From Oscillospiraceae bacterium (GTDB lineage: Bacteria; Bacillota; Clostridia; Oscillospirales; Ruminococcaceae), in contig JAHHUE010000078.1 in assembly GCA_020024155.1 (NCBI GenBank), positions 1-6,413 on the forward strand: 6,413 bases of DNA, in the 5' to 3' direction. Below, one piece after another: positions 1-5,649 of the stretch (position 1 is its first letter; each line of letters opens with the position of its first letter). The position numbers and the translations under genes were made by a program. A model generated the notes under the pieces. That model was given only the letters and a program-made list of their open reading frames with translations, made no database searches and was not told where the DNA came from.

Positions 1-161
1 ATAATGCAATGCCTAAAAGTGGTGGTAGATTTACTGATGCAGTTGCTGTTCCAACAAATGTAAATGGGTGGGATTATAATTTGAAAAATATAGATGTTCG
101 TACAAAAAATAATACTGACCCAAACATCAGAGTTACAGGCATAACATTTTGGCTTAAATAG
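1..161 (+). CDS. Phage structural (probably tail) protein, C-terminal end only
   Basis: An open frame enters from the left edge (first full codon at position 3) and ends at TAG 159-161, giving 52 residues that finish with VTGITFWLK. The fragment is rich in Asn, Gly, Val and Thr with alternating polar and hydrophobic residues, as in the beta-rich C-termini of phage tail and fibre proteins. No catalytic motif or domain signature is visible. The phage assignment comes mainly from what follows: a tail-like protein, a GH25 endolysin and a holin, all on the same strand with gaps of 5 to 37 bases. The stop lies 14 bases before the next ATG, so the genes are probably co-transcribed and translationally linked. 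The exact product cannot be named from the visible part. Confidence 0.6.
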   Translation, partial: NAMPKSGGRFTDAVAVPTNVNGWDYNLKNIDVRTKNNTDPNIRVTGITFWLK

Positions 162-175
162 TGCGAGGTGAGTAT

Positions 176-751
176 ATGATAACGGTAAATAATAATGGTA
201 GTCAATTAGAAGTTAGTAAACCGTCTGTTAATAATGGTACAACTATGGTAGATGTTGGCAAAGTTACAGTTAATGATGGTACAGCACAAAGACTTGTTTG
301 GACAGCCTGGAATGGTGAAATTTATGATAACGGAAATATTTTTGAAGAGCTAACAGGCGGATGGATAAAGAAAAACGGTTCTCAGATATCTAGTTCTGTA
401 ATAGCTTTTAATAGTAATCATATATTTATTCAAGCCAGACGAAATAATGGACAAAATGCACAAACAATTTTTTCAACTGTTAAATCTATAGATATGACAC
501 CGTATACGAAAATAAAAGCTACGATTGATGCGGACATACCAGCTTGGACTAAAGGTAGCCTATTAAGAGTTAATGGTAAATCTGCTTATGGGTGGGATAA
601 AGCATATGATGGGGCAGTAGGTGAAAGGAAAAATAATTGGACAATAACATTGGATATATCTAATATTAGAGGTTCATATCCTGTTGAATTTGTTTTAGAA
701 ACTACACCTAGTGAACCATGGGTAAGAATTTATAAAATATGGATGGAGTGA
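176..751 (+). CDS. Putative phage tail-fibre or receptor-binding type protein
   Basis: A 191-residue protein. I chose ATG 176 because AGGTGA (166-171) sits 4 bases upstream; the in-frame GTG at 161 is part of the previous stop region and has no ribosome binding site. The first 36 residues hold three copies of a [ST]-V-N-[ND] motif at residues 3, 17 and 31, exactly 14 residues apart, which suggests a short repetitive beta or stalk segment. The remainder (about 40-191) is Trp- and Asn-rich with alternating beta-strand patterns (for example SIDMTPYTKIKATI at 104-117), resembling a beta-sandwich or carbohydrate-binding-like domain. It has no signal peptide and no transmembrane segment. The position between a structural gene and the lysis genes fits a distal tail component contacting the host surface. 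The function is inferred from context and composition; I do not recognise a named family. Confidence 0.55.
   Translation: MITVNNNGSQLEVSKPSVNNGTTMVDVGKVTVNDGTAQRLVWTAWNGEIYDNGNIFEELTGGWIKKNGSQISSSVIAFNSNHIFIQARRNNGQNAQTIFSTVKSIDMTPYTKIKATIDADIPAWTKGSLLRVNGKSAYGWDKAYDGAVGERKNNWTITLDISNIRGSYPVEFVLETTPSEPWVRIYKIWME
182..283 (+). repeat. Three short in-frame repeats, 14-codon period
   Basis: Within the tail-type gene, the segments beginning at 182, 224 and 266 encode T-V-N-N, S-V-N-N and T-V-N-D motifs exactly 42 bases apart. Copies two and three share GTTAATRATGGTACA (227-241 and 269-283) with a single base difference, suggesting recent duplication or constraint on a repetitive stalk. Confidence 0.6.
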
Positions 752-756
752 TAATT

Positions 757-1227
757 ATGAAAATAAAGCTTAAAAACGGAAAAGAATTTGAATATTTAAT
801 AGCTTTTGAAACAGAAGAATATTTCAACGGCTCAAACAGACGAACATTAACTTTTGAATGTGATAAAAATGCAATTAGTGTTGATGAGCTTAACAGTTTA
901 TTGTCTGATGAATTAAATACAGAAAATATTGTGCTTTTGAGAGAAACATCTACGGTTAACGAAAATGAACAATATGAAACAGAGCAGGAAGAAAAAGAAA
1001 CTGCTGAAAATATTGTTATTGATGAGCAAGAACAGCATATTATTGAAAACTATGAAAGTTTGGAAAATGTTTATGATGGTTATGTATTGAAACTTAAATG
1101 TGGTGTTGAGAACAAACTAATAACAAGTGAAACACCTGATGAACAAGCAGTATATGAAGATAGAATTATCTTTAAGCTTGGCAAAAGAACTTATATTGAA
1201 GAACAGCTTAAAAGACTTGGTTTGTAA
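757..1227 (+). CDS. Small phage tail/baseplate-associated protein with an acidic insert
   Basis: A 156-residue protein. ATG 757 is preferred over the in-frame ATG 739, because GGAG (745-748) is 8 bases upstream of 757 while 739 overlaps the previous gene and lacks a site. The N-terminal part (1-62, beginning MKIKLKNGKEFEY) and the C-terminal part (105-156, including VYDGYVLKL and FKLGKRTYIEEQLKRL) look like the two halves of a small protein commonly found just before lysis genes in clostridial prophages; this is recalled resemblance. Between them, residues 63-104 form a strongly acidic low-complexity stretch with 14 Glu and 1 Asp in 42 positions, unlike the flanks. It has no membrane segment or signal peptide and is soluble. 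It lies 5 bases after the preceding gene and 14 before the endolysin, in one operon. The role is unknown; a tail or baseplate accessory role is suggested by position only. Confidence 0.55.
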   Translation: MKIKLKNGKEFEYLIAFETEEYFNGSNRRTLTFECDKNAISVDELNSLLSDELNTENIVLLRETSTVNENEQYETEQEEKETAENIVIDEQEQHIIENYESLENVYDGYVLKLKCGVENKLITSETPDEQAVYEDRIIFKLGKRTYIEEQLKRLGL

Positions 1228-1241
1228 AGGAGAAAAGCATA

Positions 1242-1979
1242 ATGTCGATTAAAATTTTAGATGTATCAAAACATCAGCCAAATATAAATTATAAAGAAGT
1301 GTCAAAAGCCATAGACGGAGTTATTCTTCGCTGTGGCTTAACTTATTGGGGCAGACAAAATATGGGCATAGACTCTTGTTTTGAAAAGCATTATGCAGGA
1401 TTTAAAGCAGTGGGATGTCCTGTTGGTGCATATTATTACTCTTGTGCTGACAGTATTCAAATGGCTAAAAAAGAGGCGGATATGTGTTTGTCAATATTGC
1501 AGGACAAGCAGTTTGAACTGCCGATTTATTATGATGTTGAAAATAATGAACGACAAGGCAATTTATCAAAACAAATGCTTACAGATATAGTGGATACATT
1601 TTGCTCTACAATTGAAAAACAAGGCTATTTTGTGGGATATTATAGTTCTACTGACTGGTTACAAAGAAAACTTGATACAAAGTATTTGAGTAAAAAATAC
1701 ACACTGTGGAAAGCTGATTACAGAAGTAACTATGATAAAAAAATAAATTGTGATATGCACCAATATACTTCAAATGGTAATATTATCGGTATAAATGGCA
1801 GAGTTGATTTATCAAACTGCTATGTGGATTTTCCAACTATTATAAAGAAAAACGGATTAAATGGGTTTTGTGAAAAATCACATTTGCAGAATTTTTCCGT
1901 AAATGCCAGTAAGGGTGATATTGGAAAATTTGAAAATCTTGCAAAAAAACTTGAAATTTATGAGTATGTAATTAAATAA
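1242..1979 (+). CDS. Phage endolysin, GH25 lysozyme (N-acetylmuramidase)
   Basis: A 245-residue enzyme expected to cut the beta-1,4 bond between N-acetylmuramic acid and N-acetylglucosamine in peptidoglycan, releasing progeny phage. The GH25 signature is clear: ILDVSKHQ at the start supplies catalytic-site Asp7, YYDVEN supplies Asp98 and Glu100 (the D-x-E pair), followed by YFVGYYSS (129-136), a W-K-A-D strand (157-160), HQYT (173-176) and GRVDLS (186-191). The barrel ends near residue 203. A tail of about 40 residues with ASKGDIGKFENLAKKL (222-237) resembles the short C-terminal module of some clostridial phage lysins and may help wall binding or oligomerisation. There is no signal peptide, so export depends on the holin gene just downstream. 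The start ATG has AAGGAG (1227-1232) 9 bases upstream. Nine cysteines are present. The family assignment is secure; the precise wall specificity is not visible. Confidence 0.93.
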   Translation: MSIKILDVSKHQPNINYKEVSKAIDGVILRCGLTYWGRQNMGIDSCFEKHYAGFKAVGCPVGAYYYSCADSIQMAKKEADMCLSILQDKQFELPIYYDVENNERQGNLSKQMLTDIVDTFCSTIEKQGYFVGYYSSTDWLQRKLDTKYLSKKYTLWKADYRSNYDKKINCDMHQYTSNGNIIGINGRVDLSNCYVDFPTIIKKNGLNGFCEKSHLQNFSVNASKGDIGKFENLAKKLEIYEYVIK

Positions 1980-2016
1980 AGTTAAATACAAGTAAAATTC
2001 AGAAGGAAGGTGTAAA

Positions 2017-2463
2017 GTGAAATTTTTAGACAAAATTAAAATTTGTGTTGTTGCCGGTTTTACAGTATTGAACGGCCTGCTTGGCGCAATGGCTGCTCCA
2101 TTTTATATGCTTGTTTGTACAAATATAATTGACTATATAACAGGTATTGTCGCATCTGCATATAGAGGTGAGGCAGTGAACAGTCACAGAGGTTTTAGAG
2201 GTATTGCCAAAAAGGTGTGTATGTGGCTTTTGGTCGCTATTGGATATATGCTTGATTATTGTTTGATTATAATGGGGAAAACAATTGGTATGTCCGTTGA
2301 ATTTAGATGTTTTGTTTCTGTTGCAGTGATTTTTTGGCTTTTGTTTAATGAGATAATCAGTATTTTGGAAAATATTGATGACATTGGAACGCCTTTGCCA
2401 CCATTTATTATAGAAATAACAAAACTTCTTAAAGATAAAACTGATATAAGCAATTTTGAGTAG
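2017..2463 (+). CDS. Phage holin, TcdE/UtxA (phage_holin_4) family
   Basis: A 148-residue membrane protein that oligomerises in the cytoplasmic membrane and lets the endolysin reach the wall. Hydrophobic segments lie at about 9-48 (a helix plus amphipathic region), 67-87 and 96-118. The conserved family region is visible: DYITGIVASAYRGEAVNS (39-56) followed by HRGFRGIAKK (57-66), and later NEIISILENI (111-120) before a Pro-rich G-T-P-L-P-P turn and a charged C-terminus. The length matches the usual 130-150. The start is GTG 2017, with GGAAGG (2005-2010) 6 bases upstream; no in-frame ATG fits. It lies 37 bases after the endolysin and is the last gene before a terminator. Relatives encoded beside clostridial toxin genes (TcdE) help toxin release, but no toxin gene is present here, so ordinary phage lysis is the likely role. 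Confidence 0.9.
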   Translation: MKFLDKIKICVVAGFTVLNGLLGAMAAPFYMLVCTNIIDYITGIVASAYRGEAVNSHRGFRGIAKKVCMWLLVAIGYMLDYCLIIMGKTIGMSVEFRCFVSVAVIFWLLFNEIISILENIDDIGTPLPPFIIEITKLLKDKTDISNFE

Positions 2464-2475
2464 AATGTATAATAA

Positions 2476-2512
2476 ATCCCTTCTTATTTTTTTAATAAGG
2501 AGGGATATTTTT
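2476..2512 (+). terminator. Intrinsic terminator after the phage lysis genes
   Basis: The arms 2476-2488 (ATCCCTTCTTATT) and 2494-2506 (AATAAGGAGGGAT) pair over 13 positions with one G-U wobble and a 5-T loop, followed by a T run at 2508-2512. It starts 12 bases after the holin stop and should end the phage late transcript, separating it from mazF. Confidence 0.88.
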
Positions 2513-2582
2513 GTATAAAGTATCATTACAATGGAAATAATAGTTGCAAGGAAGTTGAATTTATAAAGGAGTGTTAAAATAT

Positions 2583-2930
2583 ATGGAAATAAATCGTGGA
2601 GAAGTTTTTTATGCAGATTTAAGCCCTGTGGTAGGGTGTGAACAAGGTGGAACAAGGCCAGTTGTTATTGTGCAAAATAATGTTGGTAACAGACATTCCC
2701 CAACTGTCATTGCAGCAGCTATTACTTCTAAACAAGATAAGACCTGCTTGCCTACACATATAGCTGTAAAAGCTGAAAGCTGTGGACTTGCAAAGGATAG
2801 TGTGGTTTTGCTTGAACAGATAAGAACTATTGACAAACAAAGATTGAGAGAAAAAACAGGCAGACTGTCTAATGAAGATATACAAAAACTTAATAATGCC
2901 TTGAATATAAGCTTTGGATTGAACGACTAA
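2583..2930 (+). CDS. mazF: MazF/EndoA-type mRNA interferase toxin, no adjacent antitoxin
   Basis: A 115-residue sequence-specific endoribonuclease of the PemK/MazF family, which cleaves single-stranded mRNA and arrests growth. It closely resembles Bacillus subtilis EndoA (NdoA): ADLSPVVG, EQGGTRPVVIVQN, AAAIT and SVVLLEQIRTIDKQRL are all present. Arg25 and Thr48 sit at the positions of the B. subtilis catalytic pair, so it looks active. The length matches the family. The start ATG 2583 has AAAGGAG (2565-2571) 11 bases upstream, a slightly long gap; the in-frame GTG 2571 overlaps that site and is unlikely. Normally a MazE/EndoAI antitoxin gene lies just upstream, but only about 120 bases separate this gene from the holin and they hold no plausible antitoxin. 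Flanking terminators make it a single-gene unit. The antitoxin may be encoded elsewhere, or the gene may act alone as in many clostridia. Confidence 0.94.
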   Translation: MEINRGEVFYADLSPVVGCEQGGTRPVVIVQNNVGNRHSPTVIAAAITSKQDKTCLPTHIAVKAESCGLAKDSVVLLEQIRTIDKQRLREKTGRLSNEDIQKLNNALNISFGLND

Positions 2931-2936
2931 ATTTAC

Positions 2937-2950
2937 TTAACATATGTTAA
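2937..2950. repeat. 14-bp perfect palindrome downstream of mazF
   Basis: TTAACATATGTTAA reads identically on both strands. It begins 7 bases after the mazF stop and ends 4 bases before the terminator stem. It is AT-rich and could be a protein-binding dyad, but nothing proves this; chance palindromes of this kind occur in AT-rich DNA. Confidence 0.4.
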
Positions 2951-2954
2951 TAAA

Positions 2955-2991
2955 GACCTGCCTATAAGGATTTATGGGCAGGTTATTTTTT
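2955..2991 (+). terminator. Intrinsic terminator of mazF
   Basis: The arms 2955-2967 (GACCTGCCTATAA) and 2972-2984 (TTATGGGCAGGTT) form a 13-bp stem with two G-U wobbles and a 4-base loop, followed by six Ts at 2986-2991. It lies 24 bases after the mazF stop and separates mazF from the aminopeptidase promoter. Confidence 0.88.
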
Positions 2992-3002
2992 ATTATGTAT
3001 AA

Positions 3003-3031
3003 TTGACAATGAATAGTGTAAAGGGTATATT
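3003..3031 (+). promoter_or_regulatory. Sigma-A type promoter for the M18 aminopeptidase gene
   Basis: The -35 box TTGACA (3003-3008) matches consensus and is followed, after exactly 17 bases, by the -10 box TATATT (3026-3031). Transcription would start near 3037-3039, leaving a leader of about 32 bases. It lies directly after the mazF terminator, so the aminopeptidase gene is independently transcribed. Confidence 0.82.
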
Positions 3032-3059
3032 TATTTATAGAAAATTTTTTATAAATAAA
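3030..3059 (+). promoter_or_regulatory. 30-nt near-perfect palindrome in the leader, possible operator or RNA hairpin
   Basis: The arms TTTATTTATA (3030-3039) and TATAAATAAA (3050-3059) are exact inverted repeats, and the centre GAAAATTTTT continues the symmetry with one G-T wobble, giving 15 paired positions. It starts at the last -10 base, covers the predicted transcription start, and its right arm overlaps the first bases of the ribosome binding site AAAGGA (3057-3062). It could be a repressor operator, or an AU-only hairpin that partly hides the ribosome binding site. AT richness makes both weak; function is inferred. Confidence 0.45.
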
Positions 3060-3069
3060 GGACGGAAAA

Positions 3070-4380
3070 ATGATGGAAAACAGAGTTTCAAAAGGACTTA
3101 TTGAATTTTTGAACAAAAGTTACAGTGCTTTTCACGTAGTTGAAAATATTAAAGATGTTCTTAAATCAAATGGCTTTACTGAAATAACAGAAGGCGAAAA
3201 ATGGAATATTTCAAAAGGTGGCAACTATTTTGTTACAAGAAATGATTCTTCTATAATTGCTTTTAAAGTGCCTGAAAATGATTATGTTGGATTTAATATT
3301 GTAGCTTCTCACAGTGATAGCCCTACTTTTAAAATTAAAGAAAACGGCGAACTTATTCAAGCCGGTCAATATGTATCTTTGAACACAGAAAGATACGGTG
3401 GTATGATTATGTCTACTTGGCTTGACAGACCACTTTCTGTTGCAGGCAGAGTTATTGTTAGAGAAAATGGCTCTTTGACAACAAAACTTATAAATGTTGA
3501 TAAAAACTTGCTTATCATTCCAAATCTTGCTATACATATGGACAGAAGTATGAATGATGGTAAGAAATTTAACCCTCAGACAGATATGCTTCCACTTTTT
3601 GGTGATATTACAAGAAAAGGTCAGTTTGATAAGCTTATTGCTGACACAGTTGGAGCTAAGGAAGAAGATGTTGTTGCAAAAGATTTGTTCCTTTATATAA
3701 GACAATCTGCTTGCTTTATGGGTATGGAAGATGAATATATAGGCAGCGGCAGACTTGATGACTTGCAATGCGCTTATACTTCTATGGACGGTTTTATTAA
3801 CTCTGAAAAATCAAATAGTGTAGCTGTTCTTGCTGTATTTGATAACGAAGAAGTTGGCAGTGGTACAAAACAGGGTGCTGCTTCTACATTCTTCTATGAC
3901 ACACTTACAAGAATTAACTCTGCTCTTGGTTTTGATAATGAATACTATTTGAGAGCTTTAACAAATTCATTTATGATTTCTGCCGACAATGCTCATGCAG
4001 TACACCCAAACAATGCGTCTGTTGCTGACCCTACAAATCGCCCTGTTATCAATGGTGGTATTGTTGTTAAGCATAATGCAAATCAGAAATATACAACTGA
4101 TGCTGTAAGCAACGCTATATTTAAAGAAATTGTTAGCCAAGCCGGTGCATCTTGCCAGAGCCTTGCAAACCGTTCTGATGTATTGGGCGGTTCTACACTT
4201 GGTAATATTTCAAACACAAATGTTGCTCTTAATACAGTTGATGTTGGACTTCCACAGTTTGCTATGCACTCTTGCTTTGAAACAGCAGGTGTTAAAGACA
4301 CAGAAGAATTTGCAAAAATTTGCAAAAAATTCTATTCTGTTTCTGTTGTTAAAAATGGAAATAGCTATACAGTTAAATAA
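3070..4380 (+). CDS. apeB: M18 family zinc aminopeptidase (aspartyl aminopeptidase-like)
   Basis: A 436-residue cytoplasmic metallopeptidase that removes N-terminal residues, typically acidic ones in this family, from peptides. It forms large homo-oligomers with two zinc ions per subunit. The M18 metal site is complete: His81 in ASHSDSP, bridging Asp230 in GSGRLDD, general base Glu260 and ligand Glu261 in FDNEEVGSGT, Asp306 in SADNAHAVHP, and His400 in MHSCFE. The length matches bacterial M18 enzymes (about 430-460). It has no signal peptide or membrane segment. The start is ATG 3070, with AAAGGA (3057-3062) 7 bases upstream; the adjacent ATG 3073 would remove only one residue. It has its own promoter and terminator and is not linked to its neighbours, which suggests a constitutive housekeeping peptide-recycling role. 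Substrate preference cannot be read from sequence; the symbol follows common usage for bacterial M18 enzymes. Confidence 0.93.
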   Translation: MMENRVSKGLIEFLNKSYSAFHVVENIKDVLKSNGFTEITEGEKWNISKGGNYFVTRNDSSIIAFKVPENDYVGFNIVASHSDSPTFKIKENGELIQAGQYVSLNTERYGGMIMSTWLDRPLSVAGRVIVRENGSLTTKLINVDKNLLIIPNLAIHMDRSMNDGKKFNPQTDMLPLFGDITRKGQFDKLIADTVGAKEEDVVAKDLFLYIRQSACFMGMEDEYIGSGRLDDLQCAYTSMDGFINSEKSNSVAVLAVFDNEEVGSGTKQGAASTFFYDTLTRINSALGFDNEYYLRALTNSFMISADNAHAVHPNNASVADPTNRPVINGGIVVKHNANQKYTTDAVSNAIFKEIVSQAGASCQSLANRSDVLGGSTLGNISNTNVALNTVDVGLPQFAMHSCFETAGVKDTEEFAKICKKFYSVSVVKNGNSYTVK

Positions 4381-4392
4381 TATATAAAAAAT

Positions 4393-4435
4393 ATAAGCAG
4401 TAGTAAGGTAAAAACCAACTACTGCTTATTTTTTT
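4393..4435. terminator. Bidirectional terminator between apeB and the membrane-bound regulator
   Basis: The arms 4393-4404 (ATAAGCAGTAGT) and 4418-4429 (ACTACTGCTTAT) are perfect 12-bp complements with a 13-base loop, followed by Ts to 4435 on the + strand. On the opposite strand the A run 4386-4391 supplies a T tract. It lies between convergent genes ending at 4380 and 4453, so it can serve both. Confidence 0.87.
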
Positions 4436-4452
4436 AACTATATAATAAAATT

Positions 4453-5460
4453 TTATTTTTTACGCTTTACAATAAGTTTTATTACATTTATAACTACAAC
4501 ATACAATACACCAGCTATTGGCCATAATACCCAACTTTTGTCCCAGTTTGAATTTGTAAAACTGATGTACAGATAAATAGCTGCTGCACTGCACCAGTAA
4601 ATAGTGGAGATAGTTGAAATGTATTTATTCCATGATTTTTTCTGTGGAGTATAATCTACAACTTGAAGAAGTTTATCATAAGATGAATTTATTGTGCAAG
4701 CTTTTATGATAAAATAAACACCAAGAGATATAAGCAAAAGAAGAACATTGACAAATATTATAACTGTCATATCAGATGGATTAAATCCAACTGCAAATAA
4801 TAGTGGTATTACTGCTGCGATACACAAGCTTATACCAAGTGCAAGGTACGCTATGTATTTGTTTTCGTATTCCTGTTTTTTCTTTTCTACAATACCTTTT
4901 ACACCATAGTCAAGGTTTAGATAACTTTTTTTAATAAAAGACCATTTATTTTTTTTTAGACCACAAACAATAAGAATTGCAACACCAATTGTTATAATAA
5001 AAATAAATAATGCACTACCCACACCACCTGCAAAATCCTCTGTTATATTTGCATTTGGCTTTTCTGATAAGCTTAAAAGTAATATAACCGGTATAGGAGA
5101 AAAAATAAACATTGATATTGCCAAAGAAATATATGTTGATAATTTCTTTATAAGTGACATATACTCTGTTGCTTGCTCTAATGTAATATTTACTGTTTGA
5201 ATATTATTATCATCAAATATAACCTCAGTTTGAGAATAATTATCAGCTTTTGGTAAATCTTCTATATCGTCTTTAATAAGATAATCAGTTGTTACACCAA
5301 AAAGTTGACTTAATTTTATTATTTTATCAAGGTCAGGTATGGATAAACCACTTTCCCATTTTGAAACAGATTGCCTTGAAACATTAAGTTGTTGGGCAAG
5401 CTCTTCTTGGGACCAGTTACTATTTTTTCTTAAATATATGATTTTATCTGCAAGTATCAT
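4453..5460 (-). CDS. HTH_3 (Xre/Cro) transcriptional regulator with six-helix membrane domain
   Basis: A 335-residue protein. Residues 4-61 are a Cro/C1-type helix-turn-helix; SQEELAQQLNVSRQSVSKWE (17-36) covers the two key helices and IPDLDKIIKLSQLFGVTTDY completes the five-helix fold. After a polar linker (62-105) come about six predicted transmembrane helices at 108-131, 147-167, 204-226, 231-253, 282-301 and 309-331, with a basic end (KRKK). The DNA-binding head would therefore sit at the cytoplasmic face of the membrane. Many Firmicutes carry such HTH-membrane fusions, often sensing envelope or membrane conditions, but the signal here is unknown. The start is secure: GAGGAGG (5474 down to 5468) lies 7 bases upstream of the ATG. 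It is convergent with apeB and has its own leader with dyads that may allow autoregulation. No partner transporter gene is in view, so the regulon cannot be named. Confidence 0.85.
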   Translation of the reverse strand: MILADKIIYLRKNSNWSQEELAQQLNVSRQSVSKWESGLSIPDLDKIIKLSQLFGVTTDYLIKDDIEDLPKADNYSQTEVIFDDNNIQTVNITLEQATEYMSLIKKLSTYISLAISMFIFSPIPVILLLSLSEKPNANITEDFAGGVGSALFIFIITIGVAILIVCGLKKNKWSFIKKSYLNLDYGVKGIVEKKKQEYENKYIAYLALGISLCIAAVIPLLFAVGFNPSDMTVIIFVNVLLLLISLGVYFIIKACTINSSYDKLLQVVDYTPQKKSWNKYISTISTIYWCSAAAIYLYISFTNSNWDKSWVLWPIAGVLYVVVINVIKLIVKRKK

Positions 5461-5489
5461 AAATTTTCCTCCTCAAAATTGATTTTTTA

Positions 5490-5499
5490 TTTAGCTAAA
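5490..5499. repeat. 10-bp palindrome just upstream of the regulator gene
   Basis: TTTAGCTAAA is a perfect dyad 29 bases before the start codon of the - strand regulator and immediately downstream, in the direction of transcription, of an extended -10-like TGCTATATT (5507 down to 5499). Cro-type repressors often bind such sites to control their own genes. Binding here is only an inference. Confidence 0.35.
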
Positions 5500-5557
5500 A
5501 TATAGCAAATTATGCTGAGTAGCACCACCAACCAGTCTTGGAAATTTGTCAACCGGC

Positions 5558-5601
5558 AGTTGCACAACTATATTATACAAATTTTTTATGATTTTTCACA
5601 A
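5558..5601 (-). promoter_or_regulatory. Candidate promoter and operator dyad for the membrane-bound regulator
   Basis: Read on the - strand, TTGTGA (5601 down to 5596), an 18-base spacer and a perfect TATAAT (5577 down to 5572) form a plausible sigma-A promoter. Directly at the predicted start lies AGTTG-TG-CAACT (5569 down to 5558), an inverted repeat with 5-bp arms that could be an operator. The leader would be about 105 bases. A nearer alternative is the extended -10 TGCTATATT at 5507-5499, which lacks a good -35. Confidence 0.5.
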
Positions 5602-5609
5602 TATATAAG

Positions 5610-5640
5610 AAAAAAACAGTTGATTTTAACCAACTGCTTT
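5610..5640 (-). terminator. Intrinsic terminator after the kdpD remnant
   Basis: On the - strand CAGTTGG (5636 down to 5630) pairs with TCAACTG (5623 down to 5617) through a 6-base loop, followed by seven Ts (5616 down to 5610). Upstream As opposite the T tract can lengthen the stem. It lies 9 bases after the kdpD stop, so no kdpE follows in the same transcript. Confidence 0.85.
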
Positions 5641-5649
5641 TAGGTTAGA

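Noticed and set aside
2017..2463. Holin as part of a toxin-secretion locus (TcdE-like)
   Set aside because: No large clostridial toxin or bacteriocin gene is visible, and the neighbours are phage tail and endolysin genes, so ordinary phage lysis explains it.
2511..2541. Possible mazF promoter (TTGTAT ... AATAAT)
   Set aside because: The boxes are weak and 19 bases apart, and the first overlaps the terminator T run. A promoter must exist nearby, but I cannot place it with confidence.
2531..2566. 11-codon frame (MEIIVARKLNL) just upstream of mazF, considered as an antitoxin remnant or leader peptide
   Set aside because: It has no ribosome binding site, is far too short for MazE, and shows no recognisable motif.
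2026..2655. Long - strand open frame opposite the holin gene
   Set aside because: It is a mirror of the holin and mazF starts, with low-complexity His/Lys/Asn/Ile composition, crosses a terminator, and has no ribosome binding site or family match.
3211..3768. - strand open frame of 185 codons opposite apeB
   Set aside because: It lies fully inside the well-supported M18 gene, and its composition is typical of an antisense shadow.
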